NCBI RefSeq assembly: GCF_015694405.1
Contig: NZ_JADQDB010000005.1
Span: 210,589 to 274,588, forward strand
Length of the DNA stretch: 64,000 bases
DNA from: Pelagibacterium limicola
GTDB lineage: Bacteria; Pseudomonadota; Alphaproteobacteria; Rhizobiales; Devosiaceae
Reading direction: 5' to 3'
Under the pieces are notes generated by a model. It searched no databases and was not told where the DNA came from. It worked only from the letters and a program-made list of their open reading frames with translations. The position numbers and the translations under genes were made by a program. Position 1 is the stretch's first letter, and each line of letters starts with the position of its first letter. Of the stretch, positions 7,512 to 17,318 are shown piece after piece.

Positions 7512-8720
7512 ATGCTCAATCAGGTTTCGCGGATCGCGCTTGCCAGCGCCATTGCTCTTGCGGCGCATCCGGCTTGGGCACTCGATGCCGACGATTTCGG
7601 CTCAAAGCTCAAGGCCGCGGTTCAGTTTTTTGGCGTCTCCGTCGATTATGCCTCGGCGACCGCGGAGGGTAATACGGTGACGCTCTCCGATTTCACCATC
7701 TACATTCCCGGCGAGGACGATGTGGAAGTGCCGGGCGATATCGTTTTTTCCGGTGTCAGTGAAGCGAGCGACGGGGGCTATGAGGTCGAACGCGCCTCGA
7801 CTGCCGATATCGAAATCGATGACCTCGAGGAGGATGTATCGGTTTCCCTGCGGAACATTGCCGTAACAGGCATCACCATTCCGGCGGCCCTCGACTTCAG
7901 CAATATCCTGCCTCAGGCCCTGCGGCTTTACGAAACGGCGTCGATGGGGCCGCTTTCGATCTCCAAGGACGGTGAGGAAGTTTTCTCGGTTGCCTCCATA
8001 TCGGGCGTCATGGATCTTGGCGAGGATATGAGCGCGATCGCAACGAGCCTCGAGATCAGTGGTATCAGCGGCGATCTTTCGTCGATTCCCGATGAAGAGG
8101 CGACCGAAGTCCTCGCCGCGTTCGGGCTGGAGCAGTTCAATGGGTGGGTTGGCGCCACAACCGTCTGGTATCCCGAAACGGGACAAGCGGTGTTGGAAGA
8201 CTTCGTATTTACCGTCGACGATCTGGCGGCGCTGAGGTTCAGCGCAACGATCGGCGGCTATACCCGGGCATTCTATCAGGAGATGCTCAAGATCAATCTC
8301 AAGATGGCCGAGCTTGCCCAGGCCGGCGAAACGATCCAGGAAGCGGAGATGGCCGCTTTCGAAGAGGCCATGCTCGAAAAGCTGATGGAGATTCAGGTCG
8401 AAAAACTGGCTATCCGCTACGAGGATGCCTCATTGTTTATGAAAATCCTCGATTTCGCTGCCGCGGAGCAGGGCATCGACGGGGCCACGCTTGCGAGCGG
8501 ACTCAAATTCATGGTTCCGATGGTGCTTGCCGAAGTTCCCGATGCTGCATTCAAGGCGTCGGTTACCCGCGCGGTCAACGCGTTCATCGATAATCCCCAG
8601 AGCATCGAAATCGTCGCCGAACCCGATAGCCCGGTGGGCGTTGCCGAATTTGCCGCCGCCGAGGACGATCCGTTCGTGCTGGTCGATCTGCTCAATGTGC
8701 AGGTGCGCGCCAACCAGTAG
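7512..8720 (+). CDS. Exported protein of unknown function
   Basis: This 402-aa protein has a clear Sec signal peptide (MLNQVSRIALASAIALAAHPAWA, cut before LDADD). The mature part is acidic and rich in D, E, S and V, with no cysteine pair, lipobox or membrane helix. The first 250 residues alternate hydrophobic and polar residues as in a beta-rich fold (repeated TVTLSDFTIYI-type strands). The last 150 are more helical. I recognise no domain. I start at 7512 because AGGA sits eight bases upstream; an ATG at 7497 is possible. A strong terminator follows, so it is a single-gene unit. It is probably periplasmic. Confidence 0.8.
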   Translation: MLNQVSRIALASAIALAAHPAWALDADDFGSKLKAAVQFFGVSVDYASATAEGNTVTLSDFTIYIPGEDDVEVPGDIVFSGVSEASDGGYEVERASTADIEIDDLEEDVSVSLRNIAVTGITIPAALDFSNILPQALRLYETASMGPLSISKDGEEVFSVASISGVMDLGEDMSAIATSLEISGISGDLSSIPDEEATEVLAAFGLEQFNGWVGATTVWYPETGQAVLEDFVFTVDDLAALRFSATIGGYTRAFYQEMLKINLKMAELAQAGETIQEAEMAAFEEAMLEKLMEIQVEKLAIRYEDASLFMKILDFAAAEQGIDGATLASGLKFMVPMVLAEVPDAAFKASVTRAVNAFIDNPQSIEIVAEPDSPVGVAEFAAAEDDPFVLVDLLNVQVRANQ

Positions 8721-8743
8721 GCCAGGATGACAGGACACAAGGA

Positions 8744-8770
8744 GGCCCGGCGCGCAGCCGGGCCTTTTTT
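8744..8770 (+). terminator. Rho-independent terminator
   Basis: A perfect 8-bp GC stem GGCCCGGC/GCCGGGCC with a 5-base loop is followed by six T. It ends the exported-protein gene at 8720 just before the convergent LOG gene, whose stop is only a few bases away. Confidence 0.92.
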
Positions 8771-8772
8771 GT

Positions 8773-9621
8773 TCAATCCACGGCTATGACAGGCAGGTTG
8801 TAGGCCATCCGGACGCATTCCCAGGCTTCGTCCGCCGTGTCGACGATCCTGAAGAGCTTGACGTCGTCAGGCGAGATGGTGCCTTCTTCAACAAGCGCAT
8901 CGAGATTGATGACGCGGCCCCAGAACTCGCTGCCGAATAACAGCAACGGTATGCGCTCCATGCGCCCGGTCTGGATCAGGGTGAGGGTTTCGAAAAACTC
9001 GTCAAGCGTGCCGAAACCGCCCGGGAAGATCGCCACAACCTTTGCGCGCACCAGGAAGTGGATCTTGCGCGTCGCGAAATAGTGGAAATTGAACGAATAG
9101 TCGGGGGTTACGAACAGGTTCGGTGCCTGCTCGTGCGGCAGGACGATATTGAAGCCTATCGAAGGCGCGCCGACATCGGCGGCGCCGCGATTCCCCGCCT
9201 CCATGACGCCCGGACCACCGCCGGTGGCCACGACATAATCCCGGTAGCCGGTCGCCTGGGACGTTTTCGATGCCAGTTGCGCAAAGCGGCGGGCCTCCGC
9301 GTAGTATTTTGCGTTCTTTTCGAGATTTTTCTTTGCCAGCTCGGTCTTGGCGGCCCAGGCAGGCTTGCCGGGCTCGGGAATCCGCGCACCGCCGAACAGA
9401 ACCACGGTCGAATCGATCTCGGCCATACGCAAGCGACTTTCGACCTTGAGGTATTCGAGGTGAAAGCGCATTCCCCGTAGATCCTCGGAGGTCAGAAACT
9501 CCTCGTCGGCAAAAGCGAGGCGATAGGCAGACGACTTGCTCTGAGGGGTTTGCGGGACATGGCGGACGACCTCTATGTCTTCGACGGAAGTCCTGAGCGG
9601 AGAATGGCGCTTGCGGCCCAT
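8773..9621 (-). CDS. LOG-family Rossmann-fold protein (TIGR00730-type)
   Basis: This 282-aa protein contains the two signatures of the LOG/lysine-decarboxylase-like family: GGGPGVMEAGNRGA and PGGFGTLDEFFE. It has an N-terminal extension of about 70 residues, as in longer bacterial members. Characterised relatives hydrolyse the N-glycosidic bond of nucleoside monophosphates (cytokinin riboside monophosphate in plants, AMP or pyrimidine monophosphates in bacteria). It is divergent from dapD and shares no obvious pathway with its neighbours. The usual loose label lysine decarboxylase would be misleading. Confidence 0.9.
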   Translation of the reverse strand: MGRKRHSPLRTSVEDIEVVRHVPQTPQSKSSAYRLAFADEEFLTSEDLRGMRFHLEYLKVESRLRMAEIDSTVVLFGGARIPEPGKPAWAAKTELAKKNLEKNAKYYAEARRFAQLASKTSQATGYRDYVVATGGGPGVMEAGNRGAADVGAPSIGFNIVLPHEQAPNLFVTPDYSFNFHYFATRKIHFLVRAKVVAIFPGGFGTLDEFFETLTLIQTGRMERIPLLLFGSEFWGRVINLDALVEEGTISPDDVKLFRIVDTADEAWECVRMAYNLPVIAVD

Positions 9622-9792
9622 TTGGGGGCTCCTTGATTTGGTTCGATCTATTTTCGCAGCCGGGTGTTAAGGATCAATGGCCGCTGTGCAAGGACAATCT
9701 GAATCGGGGGTCAAGGGTTTCGTGGGCTGGCGCCTTGGGCTATGTTCCGCGCCGAACAAGATCCGCCACCGATTTCGAGGCTCACACCACAT

Positions 9793-10638
9793 ATGTCATA
9801 CCGCGACCTTGCCGCAACTATCGAAGCCGCTTTCGAGAACCGCGACGCCGTCAACTACCAGACGGCGGGCGAGGTTCGCGAGGCCGTCCGTGAGGCCCTC
9901 AATCTCCTCGATACCGGCCAGGCCCGGGTGGCGGAAAAGGTCGAGGACGACAACTGGCAGGTCAACCAATGGCTCAAGAAGGCCGTGTTGCTCTCGTTCC
10001 GGCTCAACGACATGGAAGCGATTTCGGGAGGGCCGGGCGGCGCCAGTTGGTGGGACAAGGTGCCCTCGAAATTTGCCGGCTGGAGCGAGAACCGTTTTCG
10101 GGAGGCCGGGTTCCGCGCGGTGCCCGGCGCTATCGTGCGGCACTCCGCCTTCATCGGCAAGAACGCGATCCTGATGCCCTCCTTCGTCAATCTGGGCGCC
10201 TATGTCGACGAAAGCACGATGGTCGATACCTGGGTCACGGTGGGGTCCTGCGCGCAGATCGGCAAGCACGTACATCTTTCGGGCGGGGTCGGGATCGGCG
10301 GCGTGCTTGAGCCTTTGCAGGCCGGGCCGGTCGTCATCGAGGACAACTGCTTTATCGGGGCCCGTTCGGAAATCGTCGAGGGTGTCGTCGTGGGCGAAGG
10401 CTCGGTCATCTCGATGGGCGTTTTTATCGGCCAGTCCACCAAGATCATAGACCGCTCAACGGGTGAAATTCATATCGGCAAGGTGCCGCCCTATTCTGTG
10501 GTGGTTTCGGGGTCGCTGCCGGGCAAGCCGCTGCCCAATGGCGAGCCGGGTCCGAACCTTTATTGCGCGGTGATCGTCAAGCGTGTCGACGAGCAGACAC
10601 GCTCCAAGACCTCGATCAACGATCTGTTGCGGGACTGA
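9793..10638 (+). CDS. dapD: 2,3,4,5-tetrahydropyridine-2,6-dicarboxylate N-succinyltransferase
   Basis: The 281-aa enzyme matches DapD along its length. A helical N-terminal domain ([15 protein letters not shown]) is followed by a left-handed beta-helix of hexapeptide repeats ([20 protein letters not shown], then [31 protein letters not shown]). It succinylates tetrahydrodipicolinate in the succinylase branch of lysine and diaminopimelate synthesis. The ATG at 9793 gives the usual length; an in-frame ATG at 9742 would add 17 atypical residues. dapE follows ten bases later, so the two consecutive-branch genes are co-transcribed. Confidence 0.97.
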   Translation: MSYRDLAATIEAAFENRDAVNYQTAGEVREAVREALNLLDTGQARVAEKVEDDNWQVNQWLKKAVLLSFRLNDMEAISGGPGGASWWDKVPSKFAGWSENRFREAGFRAVPGAIVRHSAFIGKNAILMPSFVNLGAYVDESTMVDTWVTVGSCAQIGKHVHLSGGVGIGGVLEPLQAGPVVIEDNCFIGARSEIVEGVVVGEGSVISMGVFIGQSTKIIDRSTGEIHIGKVPPYSVVVSGSLPGKPLPNGEPGPNLYCAVIVKRVDEQTRSKTSINDLLRD

Positions 10639-10648
10639 GCCGACCACG

Positions 10649-11818
10649 ATGACCAGCCCCTCGGTTTCCCTTCTTGCCGATCTCATTCGCCGGCCTTCGG
10701 TGACGCCCGCGGAAGAAGGCGTGCTCGATGTACTCGAGGCCTTTCTGGTCCCACTGGGCTTTACCTGCACGCGTCTCGGATTTGAAGGTGACGGCTCCTA
10801 TCCCGTCGATAATCTCTTTGCAACCCGCGCGGGACACGCCCCTGGCCCTCACCTGCTCTTTGCCGGGCATACCGATGTGGTCGCGCCAGGCAATCTCGAA
10901 GCCTGGACCCACGACCCCTTTTCAGGGGAGATCATCGACGGGATCATGTGGGGGCGCGGAGCGACCGACATGAAAAGCGGCGTCGCCGCTTTTTGCGGAG
11001 CGATGGCCAGGCTCGTGCATGACGGAGGGCTAAACAAGGGCACCGTTTCGCTCGCCATTACCAACGACGAAGAAGCCGATGCGGTCAACGGCACAAAAAA
11101 GCTGCTCGAATGGGCGGCTGACCAGGGTCACAGGTTCGATTTTGCAATAGTGGGCGAGCCGTCCTCGTTTGAGGTTTTCGGGGATTCGATCAAGATCGGG
11201 CGCAGGGGCTCGCTTTCGGGCAAAATCACAGTCCTGGGCAAGCAGGGTCACGTCGCCTACCCCCAGCGCGCCAACAATCCAATGCCGGTTCTCGCGGAGT
11301 TGGTGCGTGTGCTCTACAATCCGCTCGATGGCGGGACCGAACATTTCCAGCCTTCCAATCTTGAGGTGACCTCGATCGATACGGGCAACCCCACGGCCAA
11401 CATCATCCCGGGCCGCGGCGAACTGCGTTTCAATGTCCGTTTCAACGAAACATGGACGGGCGAAACTCTAAAAGCGGAGATCAAGCACCGCATCGCCGGT
11501 CTCAACGACACGCGCGGCTGCGAAATCGCTTTTGAGGTTCTGGGGCCGATTTCGCGATGCTTCATCTCCCCGCCGGAGGGACATGTTGCCCATCTCTGTG
11601 CTGTGATGGAGGAAATCACCGGAATGGTGCCGACACATTCTACGATCGGGGGCACCTCCGACGCCCGGTTCATCGCCGATTATTGCCCCGTGGTCGAATG
11701 CGGCCTGGTTGGCGCTACCATGCATCAGGTGGACGAGCGTGTGCCCGTTGCCGATGTCGACCGGCTAACGGATCTTTATGCGGTTTTCACCGCACGGTTT
11801 CTCGAAGGGAGCCGATAG
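10649..11818 (+). CDS. dapE: Succinyl-diaminopimelate desuccinylase
   Basis: This 389-aa M20-family zinc hydrolase has the metal ligands in GHTDVV (H74; D76 is the activating residue), RGATDMK (D107) and NDEEAD (E141/E142, catalytic and metal-binding). A dimerisation lid domain lies in the middle and a C-terminal histidine in MHQVDE. It releases succinate from N-succinyl-LL-2,6-diaminopimelate, two steps after DapD. The start at 10649 follows the dapD stop by ten bases. The stop adjoins the next start exactly (TAG-ATG), extending the operon to two membrane proteins. Confidence 0.97.
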   Translation: MTSPSVSLLADLIRRPSVTPAEEGVLDVLEAFLVPLGFTCTRLGFEGDGSYPVDNLFATRAGHAPGPHLLFAGHTDVVAPGNLEAWTHDPFSGEIIDGIMWGRGATDMKSGVAAFCGAMARLVHDGGLNKGTVSLAITNDEEADAVNGTKKLLEWAADQGHRFDFAIVGEPSSFEVFGDSIKIGRRGSLSGKITVLGKQGHVAYPQRANNPMPVLAELVRVLYNPLDGGTEHFQPSNLEVTSIDTGNPTANIIPGRGELRFNVRFNETWTGETLKAEIKHRIAGLNDTRGCEIAFEVLGPISRCFISPPEGHVAHLCAVMEEITGMVPTHSTIGGTSDARFIADYCPVVECGLVGATMHQVDERVPVADVDRLTDLYAVFTARFLEGSR

Positions 11819-12352
11819 ATGAGCGTGAACGAGACTGTAACTGCCGCATTCAAGGGTTGGTCGAGGATTCTGGGCGGGCACAGCGACTGGCGGAGCTTTT
11901 TCACCTTCGATGCTCAAGCGCTTAATCTGGGCTTCGTCCTCTATTTCGCCGCCGCGACGCTCTCGGTGATCGCACTGGTCATGCGCGTCGGCATGCCCGC
12001 ATCTCAGACGATGATCACGTTGATCGCAGGCCATGCCATGCCGGTGCTTGCACTCGTCATTTCAGCGAGCTTCGCTCGGCGGGCACTGGCGCTGCCGAAC
12101 CCCGTCACCGAATTCTATGTTCCGGGGCTTTTCCTTCTGGCCTTGATGAATTTTGCCGGAGCGGTGACAATCCTCATCGGCGTCCCGCTATGGGGTGCCA
12201 TTCTCGCGCTGACCGCCGTATTCTTTCATAAACTTGGCCGCGCCGCCGGGCTGGCCTTCGGCCCCGCGCTCGCGTTTGCACTGTTCAACTTTGTTGCAGG
12301 CCTGCCCTACTCACTCTACATGATGGGCGGCATGTTCGCCGTCTCCGCCTAA
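11819..12352 (+). CDS. Small integral membrane protein, paralogue A
   Basis: This 177-aa protein opens with an amphipathic segment, TAAFKGWSRILGG, followed by a W/F-rich turn and four or five hydrophobic helices. Its start directly follows the dapE stop. The first 60 residues align by eye with the next gene's product: helix ending in GW/AW, an R-x-L-x-G motif, then FTFDAQAL versus FEIDLRGL. The two therefore look like a tandem duplication. I recognise no family name. A membrane scaffold or small-solute role is possible but unsupported. Confidence 0.8.
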   Translation: MSVNETVTAAFKGWSRILGGHSDWRSFFTFDAQALNLGFVLYFAAATLSVIALVMRVGMPASQTMITLIAGHAMPVLALVISASFARRALALPNPVTEFYVPGLFLLALMNFAGAVTILIGVPLWGAILALTAVFFHKLGRAAGLAFGPALAFALFNFVAGLPYSLYMMGGMFAVSA

Positions 12353-12377
12353 CTTTCTCGTCGAAAGGCCCGTTATT

Positions 12378-12932
12378 GTGTCCGCAATCCCGCCAACCTT
12401 CCAGCAGGAAGCTGCGAATGCCGCTCAGGGCGCCTGGAGGCTGCTGATCGGGCGTCGCGATGCACCGGGCTATTTCGAGATCGATCTTCGCGGCCTGGTT
12501 TCGAGCTTTATCGCGCTGATGGTCTCGATTGCCATAACCCTGGGCGCCGCGGCGCTCACCCGAACGGGGGCCGGAATTACGAGCTTGGTGCTCGTTTTCA
12601 CCAATGTCGTGCTTTACGCCGCCCTGGTGGCGGCGAGTTGGGCCGTGCTTCGGGCCTTGGGAAAATCCGACAAGTTCGTGCCGTTCCTTACGGTCGACAA
12701 CTGGCTCAATGCATTCATTTCCATCATCCTGGCGCTCGCGGGACTTGTGGGGTTGAGCGGCGAAGTCGTGATGTTTGTTGCAATCGTCGCCGGGCTCGCG
12801 GCGCGGATCAATAACGCCCGGCTGGTCGTCGGGCTCAATGTCGGGCAGATCGTAATGCTGATGATCGCACAGGTTGTCGGCGTGGTGCTCGGACTCGGGA
12901 TACTGGGGCTGTTCGTCCCCGTCCCGGTCTAG
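12378..12932 (+). CDS. Small integral membrane protein, paralogue B
   Basis: This 184-aa membrane protein starts at a GTG. Its N-terminus, [21 protein letters not shown], resembles the preceding product and is followed by about five hydrophobic helices. It lies 25 bases downstream and is probably the last gene of the dapD-dapE operon. Its stop TAG overlaps the stop of truA on the other strand through the palindrome CTAG, so the two genes meet tail to tail with no spacer. Function unknown. Confidence 0.8.
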   Translation: MSAIPPTFQQEAANAAQGAWRLLIGRRDAPGYFEIDLRGLVSSFIALMVSIAITLGAAALTRTGAGITSLVLVFTNVVLYAALVAASWAVLRALGKSDKFVPFLTVDNWLNAFISIILALAGLVGLSGEVVMFVAIVAGLAARINNARLVVGLNVGQIVMLMIAQVVGVVLGLGILGLFVPVPV

Positions 12933-13666
12933 TAGTCAACCCTTACAAGGTAGAGACCCGCTGCGGGCGCCATCGCGCCACAGCGGGAGCGGTCGCGCGC
13001 GTCGAGCGCGTCGCGCAATCCCTCGACCCGCCATTTGCCCTCGCCGACCAGTTTCAACGATCCGGTAAGCGAGCGCACCTGATGGTGGAGGAAGGAAAGC
13101 GCGAACGCGCGAATGACGACCATCTCGCCCTCTCGCGACACATCGAGCCGGTCGAGTGTCCTGACCGGCGATTTGGCTTGGCATTCGGCGGCGCGGAAGG
13201 TGGTGAAGTCGTGCTGGCCGAGTACCTTTTGCGCGGCCTCGTGCATGGCGCCGGCATCGAGGGGGACAGGAACGTGCCAAACGCGGTTCATCTCGAGCGC
13301 GGGCCGTCCCCGGCGATTGAGGATACGATATTCGTAATGCCGGGCGTGCGCGGAAAACCGCGCCTCGAAATCCTCTCCAACCTTCTGGCACGACAGGATC
13401 GCGACAGGATGCGGCCGCAAATGATAATTGAGGGCTTCCGAAACCCGGAAGGGATCCCAGTCTTTTTCGAGATCGAAATGAGCCACCTGACCCAGCGCGT
13501 GAACGCCCGCGTCGGTGCGACCCGCCGTCTGGGTACGGACCGTCTCACCACTGAAGGCGGTGATCGCCGTTTCCAGGGTTTCCTGAACCGAAGGCTGGCC
13601 GTCCTGGCACTGCCAGCCGGAGAACGGGGTTCCGTCATATTCGATCGTGAGTTTGTACCGGGGCAT
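12929..13666 (-). CDS. truA: tRNA pseudouridine(38-40) synthase
   Basis: This 245-aa enzyme has the TruA signature [17 protein letters not shown] with catalytic aspartate D52, the N-terminal [10 protein letters not shown] motif and the C-terminal FLHHQVRSL motif. It isomerises uridines 38-40 in the anticodon arm of several tRNAs. It lies two bases after fmt in the order def-fmt-truA, the common alphaproteobacterial arrangement, which links start-codon formylation, deformylation and tRNA modification. Confidence 0.97.
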   Translation of the reverse strand: MPRYKLTIEYDGTPFSGWQCQDGQPSVQETLETAITAFSGETVRTQTAGRTDAGVHALGQVAHFDLEKDWDPFRVSEALNYHLRPHPVAILSCQKVGEDFEARFSAHARHYEYRILNRRGRPALEMNRVWHVPVPLDAGAMHEAAQKVLGQHDFTTFRAAECQAKSPVRTLDRLDVSREGEMVVIRAFALSFLHHQVRSLTGSLKLVGEGKWRVEGLRDALDARDRSRCGAMAPAAGLYLVRVDY

Positions 13667-13668
13667 GG

Positions 13669-14592
13669 CTAGCCCACCTCGATGCCCGCGAGGTCGCCGG
13701 TGCCGCGCAGGAACGCCTGCGCATCCATTGCCCCCTTGCCCTCGCGCTGGACGTGCGTGATGCGGATCGCGCCCGCGCCGCAGGCAATGGTCAGCCCGTT
13801 AAGAATCTTGCCCGGCCTGCCTTGCCCGTCGGCATATTGCGAGCGCAGAGCCTTGATGCGGGTGGGCTTGCCGCCCAGTTCGATCTCGAACCAGGCCCCG
13901 GGAAACGGCGACAGGCCGCGGATGTGATTGTGAACCTCGTGCGCAGGCTTCGAAAAATCGATCCGGCTTTCCGCCTTTTCGATCTTTTGCGCGTAAGTCA
14001 CGCCCTCTTGCGGCTGCGGGGTAAAGACCAGCGCGTCGCGTTCGAGCGCAGCGAGCGCCCTTCCCATCAGATCGGCGCCGCGCCACATCATCTCGTCATG
14101 CAGTTCGCCGGCCGTCATGTCCGGGCCAATGGGGATTTCCTCGACCAGACCCACCGGACCGGTGTCGAGTCCCTCTTCCATCTTCATGATCGAAACGGCC
14201 GTGCGCTGGTCTCCGGCCATGATCGCGCGTTGGATCGGAGCGGCGCCGCGCCAACGGGGCAGAAGTGAGCCATGAAGGTTCAAGCAGCCTTTTTCGGGCG
14301 CTTCGAGCACTTCGATGGGCAGGATCAGCCCATAGGCAACGACCACGGCAGTCTCGGCCCCCAAAGCCGCAAAGGTCGCGCGTTCGGCCGGGTCCCGAAA
14401 ATTGCGCGGTGTAAAAACGGGGATACCAAAGCCTTCCGCAGCCTCATGCACGGGGCTCTTGCGCTCGGCCTGTCCGCGTCCGGCGGGCTTGGGCGCGCGG
14501 GTATAGCAGGCGATAACCTCATGCCCGCGCATCACGATCTCGGTCAGGGTGGGCACGGCGAAATCGGGCGTTCCCATGAAGACGACCTTCAT
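13669..14592 (-). CDS. fmt: Methionyl-tRNA formyltransferase
   Basis: This 307-aa protein has an N-terminal Rossmann formyltransferase domain beginning [14 protein letters not shown]. The active-site residues are N105 and H107 in [16 protein letters not shown] and D143 in EEGLDTGP. An OB-like C-terminal tRNA-binding domain follows. It transfers a formyl group from 10-formyltetrahydrofolate to initiator Met-tRNA. It is 24 bases downstream of def, the enzyme that removes the same formyl group from new proteins. Confidence 0.97.
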   Translation of the reverse strand: MKVVFMGTPDFAVPTLTEIVMRGHEVIACYTRAPKPAGRGQAERKSPVHEAAEGFGIPVFTPRNFRDPAERATFAALGAETAVVVAYGLILPIEVLEAPEKGCLNLHGSLLPRWRGAAPIQRAIMAGDQRTAVSIMKMEEGLDTGPVGLVEEIPIGPDMTAGELHDEMMWRGADLMGRALAALERDALVFTPQPQEGVTYAQKIEKAESRIDFSKPAHEVHNHIRGLSPFPGAWFEIELGGKPTRIKALRSQYADGQGRPGKILNGLTIACGAGAIRITHVQREGKGAMDAQAFLRGTGDLAGIEVG

Positions 14593-14616
14593 CGCCGATT
14601 CTCCGTCGTTTCCGAA

Positions 14617-15132
14617 CTAGCCGGCCTGCCGCGCGCGCTTCTGGAACTTCTTGATCACGCGGTCGCGCTTCAGTCGTGAGAGGTAATCGATATAAAGCAC
14701 GCCATCGAGGTGGTCGATTTCGTGCTGCATGCAGACCGCGAGTCGCCCGGTCGCATGGCGCGTCACTTCTTTGCCTTCGGGCGTGAAGAATTTGACCGTC
14801 ACCTCGGTGGGGCGTTCGACCTCGTAATAGAGCTCGGGGATCGAGAGACAACCTTCTTCGGAAACCGCTGTTTCCTCGCTCATTTCAACGATCTCGGGGT
14901 TGATCATCGCGATCTTGCCCGAGTCCGGGTTTTCCGGATCGGCGAGGTCGATCACCACGACGCGCTTCATATAACCGATCTGCGGCCCCGCCAGTCCGAT
15001 GCCGGGCGCGTCGTACATGGTCTCGAACATGTCCTCGATCGTCTTCTTGAGCTCGTCATCGAAAGTGTCGACCGGCTCAGTCACCTGGCGCAGGCGTGGA
15101 TCGGGCAGGATAAGGATCGGGCGTATACTCAT
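14617..15132 (-). CDS. def: Peptide deformylase
   Basis: The 171-aa enzyme shows all three deformylase motifs: GIGLAGPQIG (44-53), EEGCLSIP (metal ligand C95) and QHEIDHLDG (H137, E138, H141). It removes the N-formyl group from nascent polypeptides and uses Fe2+ or a similar metal. It is the first gene of the def-fmt-truA unit. The promoter should lie in the 105-base gap to the divergent rmuC gene. Confidence 0.97.
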   Translation of the reverse strand: MSIRPILILPDPRLRQVTEPVDTFDDELKKTIEDMFETMYDAPGIGLAGPQIGYMKRVVVIDLADPENPDSGKIAMINPEIVEMSEETAVSEEGCLSIPELYYEVERPTEVTVKFFTPEGKEVTRHATGRLAVCMQHEIDHLDGVLYIDYLSRLKRDRVIKKFQKRARQAG

Positions 15133-15237
15133 CTGGGCCTCGGTTCCGGGAGATTGCGCATTTCGTTAATGCACCTTGGCGGGCGCGGTCAAGCAAAGCG
15201 AGATATGGGCACCTGCGAATCAGATAACAAGAACATT

Positions 15238-16386
15238 ATGGAAACAGTCCTTTTCGATATTGGCGGACGGTCGGTGACGGTTCTCGAGACGCTTGCCGTG
15301 GGCCTGGGCGTTACGGTCTTACTGCTGGTCGTCATGGTCATCGTCCAATTGCGCGCTTCGCGCCAGCGGGCGACGGAGGCCGTCGAGGAAGCACGGCGGG
15401 CCGGTGAGATGGAGCGCCATATCGCCGACATGATGCGCATCCAGTCCGAGATGACCGGGCGGATGCAGACGATGAGCGAGATCTTCGGCTCCCGCACCAC
15501 CGACCTCGCCCGGCTTTTGACCGAGCGGATCGATGCGTCGAGCCATCGCGTCAACCAGTCGATGACCGAAAGCCGCGAAAAGACAGATGAAACTCTGACC
15601 AAGCTCGCTGAGCGGTTGGCGGTTATCGACCGCGCGCAGACCAATATCACGCAGCTTTCGAGCGAGATCGTCTCGCTGCAATCGATCCTTGCGAACAAGC
15701 AGCAGCGCGGTGCATTCGGGCAGGGGCGGATGGAAGCGATCATCGCCGACGGGCTTCCTATGGGGGCCTACAGTTTCCAGACAGCGCTTTCCAACGGCTC
15801 GCGGCCGGACGCCCTCATTTTCATGCCCAATGACGCGCCACCTCTGGTGATCGACGCCAAATTCCCGCTCGAGGGTTGGCAGCGAATCAGCGAGGCCGAA
15901 GGGCCGGAGGCCTTGCGTGCTGCGATGACGACATTCCGCGGCGACTGCGGAGTTCATATCAAGGCGATTTCGCAAAAGTACCTGCTCACCGGCGAAACGC
16001 AGGACACGGCATTCATGTTCGTGCCTTCGGAATCGATCTTTGCCGACCTTCACGAGCGGTTCGAGGACGTCGTCCAGAGCGCGGCGCGGGCGCGGGTGGT
16101 GATCGTCTCTCCTTCACTCCTGATGCTTTCGATCCAGGTCATCCAGGCGCTATTGCGCGATGTGCGGATGCGCGAGCAGGCCCATGTCATCCAGAAGGAA
16201 GTGATCGCCCTGCTCGCGGATGTCGGACGGCTCAACGAGCGCGTCAACAAGCTTCAAACCCATTTCCGGCAGGCCAATCAGGATATCGACGAGATTCTGA
16301 TCTCGACCGGCAAGCTCACAAAACGGGGCGAGCGGATCGAGGCGATGGAGTTCGAGGAACGGCCCAGACTCGAGGACCAGTCCTAG
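15238..16386 (+). CDS. rmuC: DNA recombination protein RmuC homologue
   Basis: This 382-aa protein has one N-terminal membrane helix (about 17-37) and a long charged coiled coil (40-150). The RmuC nuclease-like domain follows (about 165-350), with IDAKFPLEGWQRI, DCGVHIKAISQKYL and DTAFMFVPSES. RmuC limits inversions at short inverted repeats in E. coli, and its fold is related to restriction nucleases. The ATG at 15238 is chosen so that the membrane helix lies close to the start; an ATG at 15205 is in frame. Its stop shares CTAG with the opposite DUF72 gene. Confidence 0.9.
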   Translation: METVLFDIGGRSVTVLETLAVGLGVTVLLLVVMVIVQLRASRQRATEAVEEARRAGEMERHIADMMRIQSEMTGRMQTMSEIFGSRTTDLARLLTERIDASSHRVNQSMTESREKTDETLTKLAERLAVIDRAQTNITQLSSEIVSLQSILANKQQRGAFGQGRMEAIIADGLPMGAYSFQTALSNGSRPDALIFMPNDAPPLVIDAKFPLEGWQRISEAEGPEALRAAMTTFRGDCGVHIKAISQKYLLTGETQDTAFMFVPSESIFADLHERFEDVVQSAARARVVIVSPSLLMLSIQVIQALLRDVRMREQAHVIQKEVIALLADVGRLNERVNKLQTHFRQANQDIDEILISTGKLTKRGERIEAMEFEERPRLEDQS

Positions 16387-17171
16387 ATTCGCCTGATCAG
16401 CGCCTGCGCGGCGGCGGGGTTTTTCTCCTTGGCGCCGGCAATGACATAAGCAAAGACGTCGCGCGGCTTTTTCTCGGGCGCCGGGCCATAGCTTGGTAGG
16501 TCGCTGGGGACACCGCCCCCGGCATAGATTTTCAACCGCTCGGCCCAGGCATCGAGATCGGCATCGGAATAGCCTTTCTCGTTATCGGGGCTCGTCCCCA
16601 TCAGGCGCAGATATACGAAGTCGGCCGTGGGATCGGCAATCACGGGAAATTTGCTGTCGCAGCCGGTGATCAGCGCCACACCATTCTCGCGCGCCAGTGC
16701 GATAGCCTGGGGATCGCAAAAACTCTCGTGGCGCGGCTCTACCGCGTGGCGGATACGCAGGCCGTCCATCTCATGGGGCAGGAGCTTCAAAAACGCTGCG
16801 AAATCGTCGGGATCGAATTTCTTGGTTCCGGCCAGTTGCCAGTTGATAGGCCCGAGCTTTTTGCCAAGCCGGGTCACTCCGCTCGAAAGGAACTTCGAGA
16901 GGGATTCTCCGGCCTCCGCGAGCACGCGGCGATTGGTGGTAAACCGCGAGCCCTTGAGCGAGAAAACGAAATTCTCCGGCACCTCATCGTGCCACTTCTG
17001 GAAACTCTCGGGCTTCTGGCTGCCATAGAAGGTGCCGTTGATCTCAACCGAAGTCATATGCTCGCCCATATATTGGAGCTCGCGCTTCTGGGCGAGGCCT
17101 TGTGGATAGAACGTCCCCCGCCAAGGTTCGAAGGTCCAGCCGCCGACGCCGATATGAATTGATCCCGCCAT
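16383..17171 (-). CDS. DUF72 domain-containing protein
   Basis: This 262-aa protein has the DUF72 pattern: GVGGWTFEPWRGTFYP at the start, SVEINGTFYGSQ, FVFSLKGSRF and a central AVEPRHESF strand, giving a TIM-barrel-like fold. The family is widespread and no enzymatic activity is firmly established. The gene is divergent from recQ (147-base gap) and ends tail to tail with rmuC through the CTAG overlap. Its position between two DNA-repair genes is suggestive but not evidence of a repair role. Confidence 0.9.
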   Translation of the reverse strand: MAGSIHIGVGGWTFEPWRGTFYPQGLAQKRELQYMGEHMTSVEINGTFYGSQKPESFQKWHDEVPENFVFSLKGSRFTTNRRVLAEAGESLSKFLSSGVTRLGKKLGPINWQLAGTKKFDPDDFAAFLKLLPHEMDGLRIRHAVEPRHESFCDPQAIALARENGVALITGCDSKFPVIADPTADFVYLRLMGTSPDNEKGYSDADLDAWAERLKIYAGGGVPSDLPSYGPAPEKKPRDVFAYVIAGAKEKNPAAAQALIRRI

Positions 17172-17318
17172 TGCTCTCTCCCTTGGACATCTGCAGCCTT
17201 ACCGGATTCTTCGCTGCCCGCAAGGCTTGCCTCGGCTCCTTGATGCAGGTCACAAAGAGACCGGGCACCGAATCGCCCTCTGCTTGTCCTTTCCCGCCAG
17301 ACCATTTCGAGCGCGCCT

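Noticed and set aside
14710-15237. Plus-strand extension upstream of rmuC
   Set aside because: The added 176 codons are antisense to def and would hide the N-terminal membrane helix; rmuC starts at 15238.
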